A DNA stretch of 14,492 bases from contig DDDD01000026.1 in NCBI GenBank assembly GCA_002335945.1, positions 1-14,492 of the forward strand. The letters are read 5' to 3'. Each line of letters starts with the position of its first letter. The first letter of the stretch is position 1. Of the stretch, positions 5,889 through 12,655 are shown in pieces. Made by a program: the position numbers and the translations under genes. This DNA comes from Porticoccaceae bacterium UBA1989 (GTDB lineage: Bacteria > Pseudomonadota > Gammaproteobacteria > Pseudomonadales > Porticoccaceae). Under the pieces are notes generated by a model. The model was not told the DNA's origin, ran no database searches, and was given only the letters and a program-made list of their open reading frames with translations.

Positions 5889-8288
5889 TTAGAAAGACGC
5901 TTTAAAGGCGGCTCCAAAATAGCGGCTAGCATCGCGTGGTACCTGGTAGCGGAAACCATCACCACTATAAGTACTTACATAGCTTTCATCGCCAAGATTC
6001 TTGCCGACGATAGAAACGCGGTAGCGATCATCATCAAACGAGAAACCAACACTGGCATTAACCATATCGTACTCTGGCAATAGCGCAGCTGGGTTTTGCG
6101 AGCCGTCATTGCCCGGTAATCCTGCAACCTGTTCGTCAGTATGAACGAATGAACCATTAATGATGATATCCATGTTCTCACGTGGAATAACATACTGAGC
6201 CATTATTGAGTACTTCAGCTCTGGTGCAAACGGCACTGGCAGACCAGATCGGGCTGAACAGTTTGTAGCCGTAGGGTCAGGACAGTTGAACTTGTCGATT
6301 TCTGCTTTGATAGAGGCAAGTCCACCAGACAGAGTCAGATTTTCCATCGGAGCCCAAGTGAAGTCAATTTCAACACCCTCGGTTGATACATCACCAGCAT
6401 TAGTTAAACGCGTGATACAGGTACCGTCCGAACAGTCAGCGTTGTTAGCCTGGAAGTCTTCAATATCCGTTTGGAAAATAGCTGCGTTCAAGATTAAGGT
6501 ATCAGACGTGTACTTATAACCTAGTTCTAAAGAAGTCGATAACTCCTCAGAGATAGGTGCAGCATCGTCGCCATTAGCCTTAAAGTTGTAATAGATATTA
6601 AAGCCTGGGCCTTTATATCCCTGAGTTGCAGTCGCATAAAACATGGAATCGTCGTTTAGGTCTGTTTGTATACCGAATTTGCCGGATACATTTGACTTAG
6701 ACGTGCTGCCATTTGCATTGGTGTTTTCTGTTGCAGGACGAACACCAACACCACGACGACCATACTGGTCATTGCTTTGGCGGTTGTGGCTATAGCTAAC
6801 TTCATCATCGGTGTAACGCAAGCCGAACAGAAGGCGTGTGCTATCGCTAATGCTGTATTTACCGTCGCCGAAGACAGCCCAGTTGTTAAACTCAGTGCTC
6901 ATAAAGGCAGTAGCCGAGACAATATCATTGGCATTACAGGAAACGCCTTCAGCAGCTGCATAAGCACTTAGATCTGCTAGAGCAGCCGTTAAATCAGTAC
7001 CCGTTAGTGACTTGTTCGCGTACCAAGTCATGGCTTGATCCAACTGACCATTGTTGTTCTGACAGCTCGCATCGCGCGTAAAGTTACGCTCAGATTCGAT
7101 GTTCATAAAGAACGCACCGACCTGATACTCGAGGGCATCGCCCGCTGTTGAGGCCAGTCTTAGCTCTTGAGAGAATTGACGCCATTCTTGAGGGCCCAAA
7201 TCGTGAAGCTGAAAAGGTGCCTGCCACATGGGTAGATTGCTATCGCCAGCGATTGAAGTGAAGTCGCCTTCACGGATCTCAGTGTTATCCCAAGAACGAT
7301 AAGCCGTAATGGAGGTTAACTCATGCTCGCCCACAGCGGTGTTCAGCTGAACAGACAGTGCAGTGTGAGAATCCAAGGTCATTGTTGTCAGATCATGGTC
7401 GATTTTACGCAGATCTAAATCAAGATCGGCCACGCCATTGACGATGCCGGCGCTATTAGGTGCTGCTTCTGAGGCGGGGTTTCTGCCGCTCGGTAGTAGC
7501 TCTAGATCAGTACAGCATTCGTCCTTTGCATCATATTTTTCAGCGATGATCAGCATAGAAGTATCGTCGGAGATATCAAACTCGAGCATACCGCGCATAC
7601 CAGAGCGATCGTAGCCATTGGCCATCTGGTTGTTGAATACATTCTTTACGTATCCATCAAACTGCTTGTCCAATACTGTTAGGCTGCCGCGAGCAGTGTC
7701 GCTTAATGGACCTGATACGGAGGCTTTAAGGCTATATTCATTGTCTTGGAACATCTGTGCTTCGACCGTGCCTTGGAACTCTTCGCTAGGGCGCTTGGTG
7801 GTCATGTTAATAACACCTGCAGAGGCGTTCTTGCCAAATAGAGTGCCCTGTGGGCCTCTTAGCACTTCAACGCGCTCGAGATCATAGAGATCGCCAAAAG
7901 CCTGACCAGATCGACCAAGAACAACGCCGTCAACAACAGTAGAAACACTTGGCTCAGCGGCAATACTAAAAGAAATAGTACCGATGCCACGAACAGTAAG
8001 TGCAGAGTTACGGGTAGTATTACCTTTACGGTAGCTAACAGATGGAACCATAGACTGCAGGTCCTCAATGTTGTTGGCAAAGGCTGCGCCGATCTGCTCT
8101 GAGGTTAATGCTGTTACAGCGACGGGTACATCGCTCAACTTTTCTTCTCTTTTTTGGGCGGTTACAACAATTTCTTCTAGTTGCCAGCCTGGAGCTTCTT
8201 GCGCTGTTACTGAAGCAGTACCGGCTAGACCGGCAATAACTGCGACTGCATAGGCGACTCCGCTATGGATTGATTTTTTTTCAAACAT
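5889..8288 (-). CDS. TonB-dependent outer-membrane receptor
   Basis: A 799-residue receptor of the iron-complex/CirA-like group common in sphingomonads and marine gammaproteobacteria. It has a signal peptide (cut after VTA at residue 29) and a TonB box, EEIVVTAQK, at residues 38-46. The plug domain covers about residues 53-165, with the conserved block RGPQGTLFGKNASAGVIN (144-161). The beta-barrel ends in the terminal Phe typical of outer-membrane proteins. The start at 8288 has the ribosome site AGGGGAGA (minus strand of 8296-8303). The exterior loops hold several close cysteine pairs (CC at 258-259, CSDGTC, and NCPDPTATNC near residues 650-680), probably disulfides. It imports a substrate across the outer membrane using TonB-ExbBD energy. 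The substrate is not shown by the sequence; the neighbours suggest a glycolipid, sugar or lipid product rather than iron. It has its own promoter and terminator. Confidence 0.95.
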   Translation of the reverse strand: MFEKKSIHSGVAYAVAVIAGLAGTASVTAQEAPGWQLEEIVVTAQKREEKLSDVPVAVTALTSEQIGAAFANNIEDLQSMVPSVSYRKGNTTRNSALTVRGIGTISFSIAAEPSVSTVVDGVVLGRSGQAFGDLYDLERVEVLRGPQGTLFGKNASAGVINMTTKRPSEEFQGTVEAQMFQDNEYSLKASVSGPLSDTARGSLTVLDKQFDGYVKNVFNNQMANGYDRSGMRGMLEFDISDDTSMLIIAEKYDAKDECCTDLELLPSGRNPASEAAPNSAGIVNGVADLDLDLRKIDHDLTTMTLDSHTALSVQLNTAVGEHELTSITAYRSWDNTEIREGDFTSIAGDSNLPMWQAPFQLHDLGPQEWRQFSQELRLASTAGDALEYQVGAFFMNIESERNFTRDASCQNNNGQLDQAMTWYANKSLTGTDLTAALADLSAYAAAEGVSCNANDIVSATAFMSTEFNNWAVFGDGKYSISDSTRLLFGLRYTDDEVSYSHNRQSNDQYGRRGVGVRPATENTNANGSTSKSNVSGKFGIQTDLNDDSMFYATATQGYKGPGFNIYYNFKANGDDAAPISEELSTSLELGYKYTSDTLILNAAIFQTDIEDFQANNADCSDGTCITRLTNAGDVSTEGVEIDFTWAPMENLTLSGGLASIKAEIDKFNCPDPTATNCSARSGLPVPFAPELKYSIMAQYVIPRENMDIIINGSFVHTDEQVAGLPGNDGSQNPAALLPEYDMVNASVGFSFDDDRYRVSIVGKNLGDESYVSTYSGDGFRYQVPRDASRYFGAAFKASF

Positions 8289-8422
8289 TATTGACTCTCC
8301 CCTGAAAATTATTTTTATTTTTCTCTCTCACTAACTAACGTCATCATTTTCAATGTTCTAAAGGCCATCTGAGTTGACTTAAACGTTAATCGGCAACCAT
8401 GACTACTCTATATGACAAATTC

Positions 8423-8450
8423 ACTATAAATGATCTTATATATTATACAA
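8423..8450 (-). promoter_or_regulatory. Promoter of the TonB-dependent receptor gene
   Basis: On the minus strand TTGTAT (-35, 8445-8450) and TATAGT (-10, 8423-8428) are separated by 16 nt, giving transcription from about 8416 and a leader near 128 nt. The region is very AT-rich. The -35 overlaps a palindrome, which suits control by a repressor. Confidence 0.5.
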
Positions 8451-8451
8451 G
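8435..8451. promoter_or_regulatory. Palindromic operator candidate over the receptor -35
   Basis: The minus strand reads CTTGTATAATATATAAG, a 17-bp palindrome with one mismatched pair, centred on a single base. It can be extended on both sides by a related GGTC/GATC flank (8432-8454). The CTTGTATA half-site is like operators reported for HutC-type GntR regulators, and the local regulator belongs to that subfamily. Its position over the -35 would give repression. Inference only. Confidence 0.45.
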
Positions 8452-8679
8452 ACCTATTTTAGGCTGAGTTTACTGGGTAGGGAGCTAATAAAAAAGGTGA
8501 GTGATTAGAGAGGTAATAAGGATCAGCCCTGAAGACATAATATTCATGGGTAACGCAGGTGATCAATGCTTAATAGCCTACATCAGCTGTGTATTTGTAT
8601 TTATACGATGAGAGGCTGAGCGTACTTTTTTGACCAACATTTAAGGCTAAGCCAACGCGGGCCACAAAGCGCCACTTAA

Positions 8680-8715
8680 CCCACCCACTAATCCCACCCA
8701 CTAATCCAGTGGGTG
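8680..8715. repeat. 13-bp tandem repeat with adjoining hairpin
   Basis: CCCACCCACTAAT occurs twice in tandem (8680-8692 and 8693-8705). The second copy then pairs with AGTGGGTG (8708-8715) through CACCCACT (8695-8702), giving an eight-pair perfect stem with loop AATCC. The first copy could pair with the same arm instead, so two alternative hairpins are possible. No T-run follows on either strand. Function unknown; mRNA 3'-end stabilisation of the GH31 operon is one option. Confidence 0.55.
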
Positions 8716-8809
8716 AAAGCAGACAATAAATACGCCAGTTAAACCCCAGCCAGCAAAAAAATACCCATCTTTGGTGTCAGCGATCCCCGTAAAAAACACA
8801 GAACGCCAA

Positions 8810-8837
8810 TGTGGAAATTCCATAATTGCGTTCCACA
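8810..8837. promoter_or_regulatory. TGGAA/TTCCA inverted-repeat cluster after GH31
   Basis: TGGAAATTCCA (8812-8822) is a perfect 11-bp palindrome. Another TTCCA follows at 8831-8835, so TGTGGAA (8810-8816) also pairs with TTCCACA (8831-8837). Three half-sites in 28 bp suggest a protein-binding site, but no promoter is clear beside it. Confidence 0.3.
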
Positions 8838-8875
8838 ATCTATTTCCCTTTCCCTTTGCCTTTTTGTTCTTATCT

Positions 8876-11002
8876 TTATTCGGGCCAGCTTGAGTCGGTG
8901 GGGAGATTGGTGTCGCTATTATCTATATATTGCCTCTCTGGCCCCATAGGGATCGAAACACCTTCGGGAACAAAGGCGGCTATATCATCCAGTGCCAGAG
9001 TGAGTGTATGGCTACGTCCGCCTGTAAAACTTTCGCCGCTGGGGAATTTCTTCCAAACCGCACTAATAGACGCGGGCAAGTACACTTCTATATCACCTCC
9101 GGGCTTTAGACAGGGGGCTATCACCATGCTGTCACCGAGCATAAATTGATCTTCAAAAGCCCAGGCGGCTTTTTCATCGGGACAGTTTAGAACCATGGCT
9201 CGCTGCACAGGAAGGCCTGTGCTGCTGGCCGATGCCATAACCTGCTTAAGGTAAGGGAGAAGTTGATAACGTAATTTTAACGCTTTGGTTACCGCGCCTT
9301 CTGCGGCCGCAGAGTATGACCAGGGTTCTCTGGGTCCGATGCCATGAAGCCTGATATGGGCAGAAAAAATAGCCGCTTGGGTCCAGCGAACATACAGCTC
9401 ATCATCCCGTTGGTCGCCATAAAAGCCGCCAACGTCAGTGGCATAAAAGGGTGCGCCGGAGAGGCCCCAAGAAATTCCACCACGCAGGCTGGCCGCTAGC
9501 CCGCCCCAGTCTGCTTGGGGGTCACCGCCCCATTGTGCGGGGTATCGCTGGCTGCCTGTCCAGGAAGATCGGCTAAACAAAAATGGCCCTGTCTTGCAGT
9601 AAAGTTCGGCCGCCTCATAGACACAGCGGTTGTAAAGCAAGCTATATACGTTGTGGAGTGTTTCGCCACTATCACCATTAAATGCCAGCATGTCAGGCTC
9701 AATTTGTTCACCAAAATCAGCTTTAATCATGTCTACGCCGAGATCAAAAAGCGGCTTGTGACAGTCGCGCCAAAACGCATAGGCCTCTGGATTGGTAAAA
9801 TCAACAATGCCAGATTCTGGTAGAGGGGTAAGTACTTCACCAAAGCAGCTGGTATCCCACTGATAGCGATAGGTCTCTCCGGTATCTCGATGTTTAAGCA
9901 ACCAACCTTTTGCGGACATCTGGTCAAACAGGGCATTCTCGACAGACACCAGGGGATATTCCCAGATGCATATCTTGAAATTAAGGGCCTTTAACTCATC
10001 AATAACAACGGCAGGGTTGGGGTAGCGGGTCGCATCCCATTCAAAGGCAAAGCGTGTTTGCGTGTCCTGCCATGCCCGTCCATCTAGAGTGATAACATCG
10101 CATGGCATTTCTTGCTCGCGAACTTTTTTTGCGGTAGCTAATAGCTCTTCAGCGTCTTTGTAATAGGCTTTGGATAAAATAACGCCCAGGGACCAGTCAG
10201 GTGGCACCGGTGCTTTGCCGGTTAATTCTGTGTAGGCATTTATGATATCCGCGCCTGCATCGCCTGCTAATAAAAAGACATCGGCATGGGTATCTTCGAC
10301 CAATATGCCATAGCTGCGCTGTGACCATGCGGGGTGACCTACACTATGAGTAACCGCGGCAGGTGTGTGTACAAAGACTCCCCAGCCATTAGGACTCCAG
10401 GCAAAGGGTGTGTTTTTGTAGGAAATCTCGGCATTGACCCCCAGCGCATCATGATTATAAGAGCGCAATAATTGACCACGCTTATCCAGACGTCCCCATT
10501 TCTCACCTAGCCCATAGACTGGCTCGCTAGAGTCAAGATCAAGACCAACAAACCAGCCCTCGCTAACGCGAGCTATTGGCGGTAATCGAAATTTACGCAC
10601 AAAGTGGCCGTCAGAGGGAGACCGCTGTATAAGGCGGGCGCCTTGGTATAACTCGAACGAGAAGGGGCTATGATTAATAGTTAGGGTATAGCCTGCGCCT
10701 TTTATAACAGTGTATTCACTGCCTGTGTCAGTGCCATCCGTTGTAGTACTCTCAGCTTTAGTACTTATAGTTTTTGCAGAGAGCGGCACTGCCTGTGGTT
10801 CTTTTACCAGCATTTCATAGTCGGCAAATTGACATTCACCAAAGCGCAATCTTGCACCAAACTCGTAAAGCGTTATCTGTAATGGTCCAGCGTCTGTTGT
10901 CAGCCCGATTGAATCTGCTGAATCTGTTCCTGTCATGGGCCCTATAACATTGAGTGCAGGAATATTATCCCAAGACGGTTTCGCCCGATCAAAACTAGTC
11001 AT
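8876..11002 (-). CDS. Cytoplasmic GH31 alpha-glycosidase (YicI-like subgroup)
   Basis: A 708-residue glycoside hydrolase family 31 enzyme with an N-terminal beta-sandwich (to about 250), a (beta/alpha)8 barrel (about 265-590) and a C-terminal beta domain. The catalytic nucleophile is Asp429 in KADFGE and the acid/base is Asp494 in QWGGD. Their spacing of 65 and the block SLRGGISWGLSG match E. coli YicI (D416/D482). RLHG at 551-554 is also conserved. The YicI alpha-xylosidase motif FDCFWM is replaced here by LDGRAWQD (306-313), so alpha-xylosidase activity should not be assumed. No signal peptide: it works in the cytoplasm by a retaining mechanism on a small alpha-glycoside. The start at 11002 has ribosome site AAAAGGG. 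It is the last gene of the SulP-glpD-GH31 operon, 31 nt after glpD, which suggests a glycerol- or lipid-linked glycoside as substrate. Sulfoquinovosidase is a possible alternative activity in the same family but the sequence does not show it. Confidence 0.93.
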   Translation of the reverse strand: MTSFDRAKPSWDNIPALNVIGPMTGTDSADSIGLTTDAGPLQITLYEFGARLRFGECQFADYEMLVKEPQAVPLSAKTISTKAESTTTDGTDTGSEYTVIKGAGYTLTINHSPFSFELYQGARLIQRSPSDGHFVRKFRLPPIARVSEGWFVGLDLDSSEPVYGLGEKWGRLDKRGQLLRSYNHDALGVNAEISYKNTPFAWSPNGWGVFVHTPAAVTHSVGHPAWSQRSYGILVEDTHADVFLLAGDAGADIINAYTELTGKAPVPPDWSLGVILSKAYYKDAEELLATAKKVREQEMPCDVITLDGRAWQDTQTRFAFEWDATRYPNPAVVIDELKALNFKICIWEYPLVSVENALFDQMSAKGWLLKHRDTGETYRYQWDTSCFGEVLTPLPESGIVDFTNPEAYAFWRDCHKPLFDLGVDMIKADFGEQIEPDMLAFNGDSGETLHNVYSLLYNRCVYEAAELYCKTGPFLFSRSSWTGSQRYPAQWGGDPQADWGGLAASLRGGISWGLSGAPFYATDVGGFYGDQRDDELYVRWTQAAIFSAHIRLHGIGPREPWSYSAAAEGAVTKALKLRYQLLPYLKQVMASASSTGLPVQRAMVLNCPDEKAAWAFEDQFMLGDSMVIAPCLKPGGDIEVYLPASISAVWKKFPSGESFTGGRSHTLTLALDDIAAFVPEGVSIPMGPERQYIDNSDTNLPTDSSWPE

Positions 11003-11033
11003 GTACTTAACCCTTTTAAAGCGCTTTTAATTT

Positions 11034-12644
11034 TTATGCGTTATTTTTAGACTGAATGTATTCAGCTAATTTTTCATTAGCTTTGTCAGCAAACAAAATT
11101 CGACAGGCCTCTTCTAGGCCCTGTGCTTGGACTACATTGTCTTGTGTAATCACCTGCTCGATTTTCGATCGCCGGCGCAGAAAATCTTCTAACTTGGTTA
11201 CCATTTCTCGCTGTGCAACCAGCTCGACTTCGCCGCGGATGTACTCAGTATTTTCAATGAGTATCTTGGCGTTATCTGGGTCGGATTTAATCATTTCCAA
11301 GACATCAAAGGCTCTTCTGTCATAACGACGCCACAGTCGATTAGATAGCGGCTCCGATGCAGTTGGCGCGGTATTTTTATCTAGGTCCATCGCCTCTGCC
11401 TGCTTAAAAAAGGCGTCTTTATCAGAGGAATCAGGTTCGCCAAACCATACTTTTTCAGGGTCCGGCAAGGTGACGCCCAGTGTCGAAACTATCTCGGCGA
11501 CTTCATTGCCCACATTGATGCAGTCCGTGAGCTTACCGCCAAATATACTGATATGTTGATCATTGCTATTAATGTCTATGGCATGCTGCCGAGATAATTT
11601 AAGCCAGTCACTTTCTTGGCTTGCGCCCTTAACCGCAAGGGGGCGCACGCCGCAGCGCTCAGCCACAATGTCGTCGAGTGTCAGCGGGCGATCAAGTGCT
11701 AAAAGGTGATTGATATTGTCGAGTACAAATTCTCGATCCTCGTCAGTAATCTTCACCTTGGGGTCATCTACTTGGGTGTCGGTTGTGCCAATACAGGTTT
11801 TTGGGCCCATAGGGATCACGAAAAATAATCGGCCATCACTGGCAAAAAATGCCAGTACTTTAGGCGTAGCGGCAATGCGGTCGACGACCAGATGAATACC
11901 CTTTGAAAACAGATGGCGGTGGTCTGTGGCCTGTCCTGTCTGGGCATTATATTTGTCGACATAGGGGCCGCAGGCATTGATGAGGACCTTCGAACGAATC
12001 TGAAATTCCTCACCGGTTGTCTGGTCTTTAACTGAGTTAACCCAAAGGCCGCCGTCGCGCTTGGAATCCACTGACTCGAGATAGTTTGCTACAACACAGC
12101 CATTGTCCATGCTCGAGCGAATAAAATTAAACACAAATCTTGAGTCATTGTCGTAGAGGTAGCCGTCTGAGTATTCAAAACCACCTGCGACATTATCTGT
12201 ATTTATGGATTGCTCCATTTTCTTTATCATCTTGGCCGAAAGGTAGCGGGGCGGTTTAGTGAAAAACCGGCCTATCGCCCAATACAAAACTGTTCCCAGA
12301 TAAACAAAGAAGGGGGGAAGTCTAAATCCCTTTTGAATCGTGGTTAAAAATCGTATTTCCTTAACCGAAGAAGGATAGCTTCGCATCAATTGGTTTCTAC
12401 TTTTACAGAGCTTATTGACCAGCAAGAACTCGTAATTTTCTAGGTACTTGATCCCGCCCCAAACCAGATTTGAAGAGCTCGAGCTGGTTGAGCCTGCAAA
12501 GTCACCACGATCAATCAACGCCACCTTGGCACCCTTTGATGCCAGTGATGCTGCGGCTACAGCACCATTAATACCACCACCCAGAATTAGAACGTCAAAC
12601 GTTTCGTTGCGTAACTGCTGCAAATTGGTACGGCGTAGATTCAT
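11034..12644 (-). CDS. glpD: FAD-dependent glycerol-3-phosphate dehydrogenase (GlpD-like)
   Basis: A 536-residue flavoprotein that oxidises sn-glycerol-3-phosphate to dihydroxyacetone phosphate and passes electrons to quinone at the inner membrane. The N-terminal FAD-binding motif GGGINGAVAAA is at 22-32, with the acidic residue of the second strand at Asp45. STSSSSSNLVWGGIKYLE (52-69) matches the GlpD TSxRSSKLIHGGLRYLE block with changes. GGKLTD (369-374) is the second flavin/substrate motif. The C-terminal DAO_C helical domain includes GEVELVAQREMVTKLEDFLRRR (471-492). A hydrophobic stretch near 110-126 may sit on the membrane. The gene follows SulP by 11 nt and precedes GH31 by 31 nt. The symbol is given by family; the divergent signature block leaves room for another glycerol-phosphate-like substrate. 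No glycerol kinase or facilitator gene is in the window. Confidence 0.85.
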   Translation of the reverse strand: MNLRRTNLQQLRNETFDVLILGGGINGAVAAASLASKGAKVALIDRGDFAGSTSSSSSNLVWGGIKYLENYEFLLVNKLCKSRNQLMRSYPSSVKEIRFLTTIQKGFRLPPFFVYLGTVLYWAIGRFFTKPPRYLSAKMIKKMEQSINTDNVAGGFEYSDGYLYDNDSRFVFNFIRSSMDNGCVVANYLESVDSKRDGGLWVNSVKDQTTGEEFQIRSKVLINACGPYVDKYNAQTGQATDHRHLFSKGIHLVVDRIAATPKVLAFFASDGRLFFVIPMGPKTCIGTTDTQVDDPKVKITDEDREFVLDNINHLLALDRPLTLDDIVAERCGVRPLAVKGASQESDWLKLSRQHAIDINSNDQHISIFGGKLTDCINVGNEVAEIVSTLGVTLPDPEKVWFGEPDSSDKDAFFKQAEAMDLDKNTAPTASEPLSNRLWRRYDRRAFDVLEMIKSDPDNAKILIENTEYIRGEVELVAQREMVTKLEDFLRRRSKIEQVITQDNVVQAQGLEEACRILFADKANEKLAEYIQSKNNA

Positions 12645-12655
12645 GGGGTTTTTCT

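Larger units (their letters stand above)
8289..8875. other. 587-nt non-coding region between GH31 and receptor genes
   Basis: No credible gene is seen on either strand. The receptor-proximal part holds the receptor leader (about 128 nt), its promoter and a palindrome near 8435-8451, plus an AT-rich palindrome TTAAACGTTAA around 8379-8389. The middle holds a 13-bp tandem repeat with a hairpin (8680-8715). The GH31-proximal part has a set of TGGAA/TTCCA half-sites (8812-8837). No convincing Rho-independent terminator was found for the GH31 operon: there is a T7 run on the minus strand at about 8754-8760 but with only a weak stem in front of it. Confidence 0.6.

Noticed and set aside
8826..9149. 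107-codon open frame on the + strand
   Set aside because: It lies mostly antisense to the GH31 gene, has no ribosome site and no recognisable family; a shadow of the real gene.
9515..9823. 102-codon + strand open frame inside the GH31 gene
   Set aside because: Antisense shadow over the catalytic core, where GH31 motifs on the minus strand are conserved.
8876..11002. Sulfoquinovosidase assignment for the GH31 enzyme
   Set aside because: Active-site context (KADFGE, QWGGD, LDGRAWQD) follows the YicI branch, and no other sulfoquinovose genes are present; left as an alternative only.
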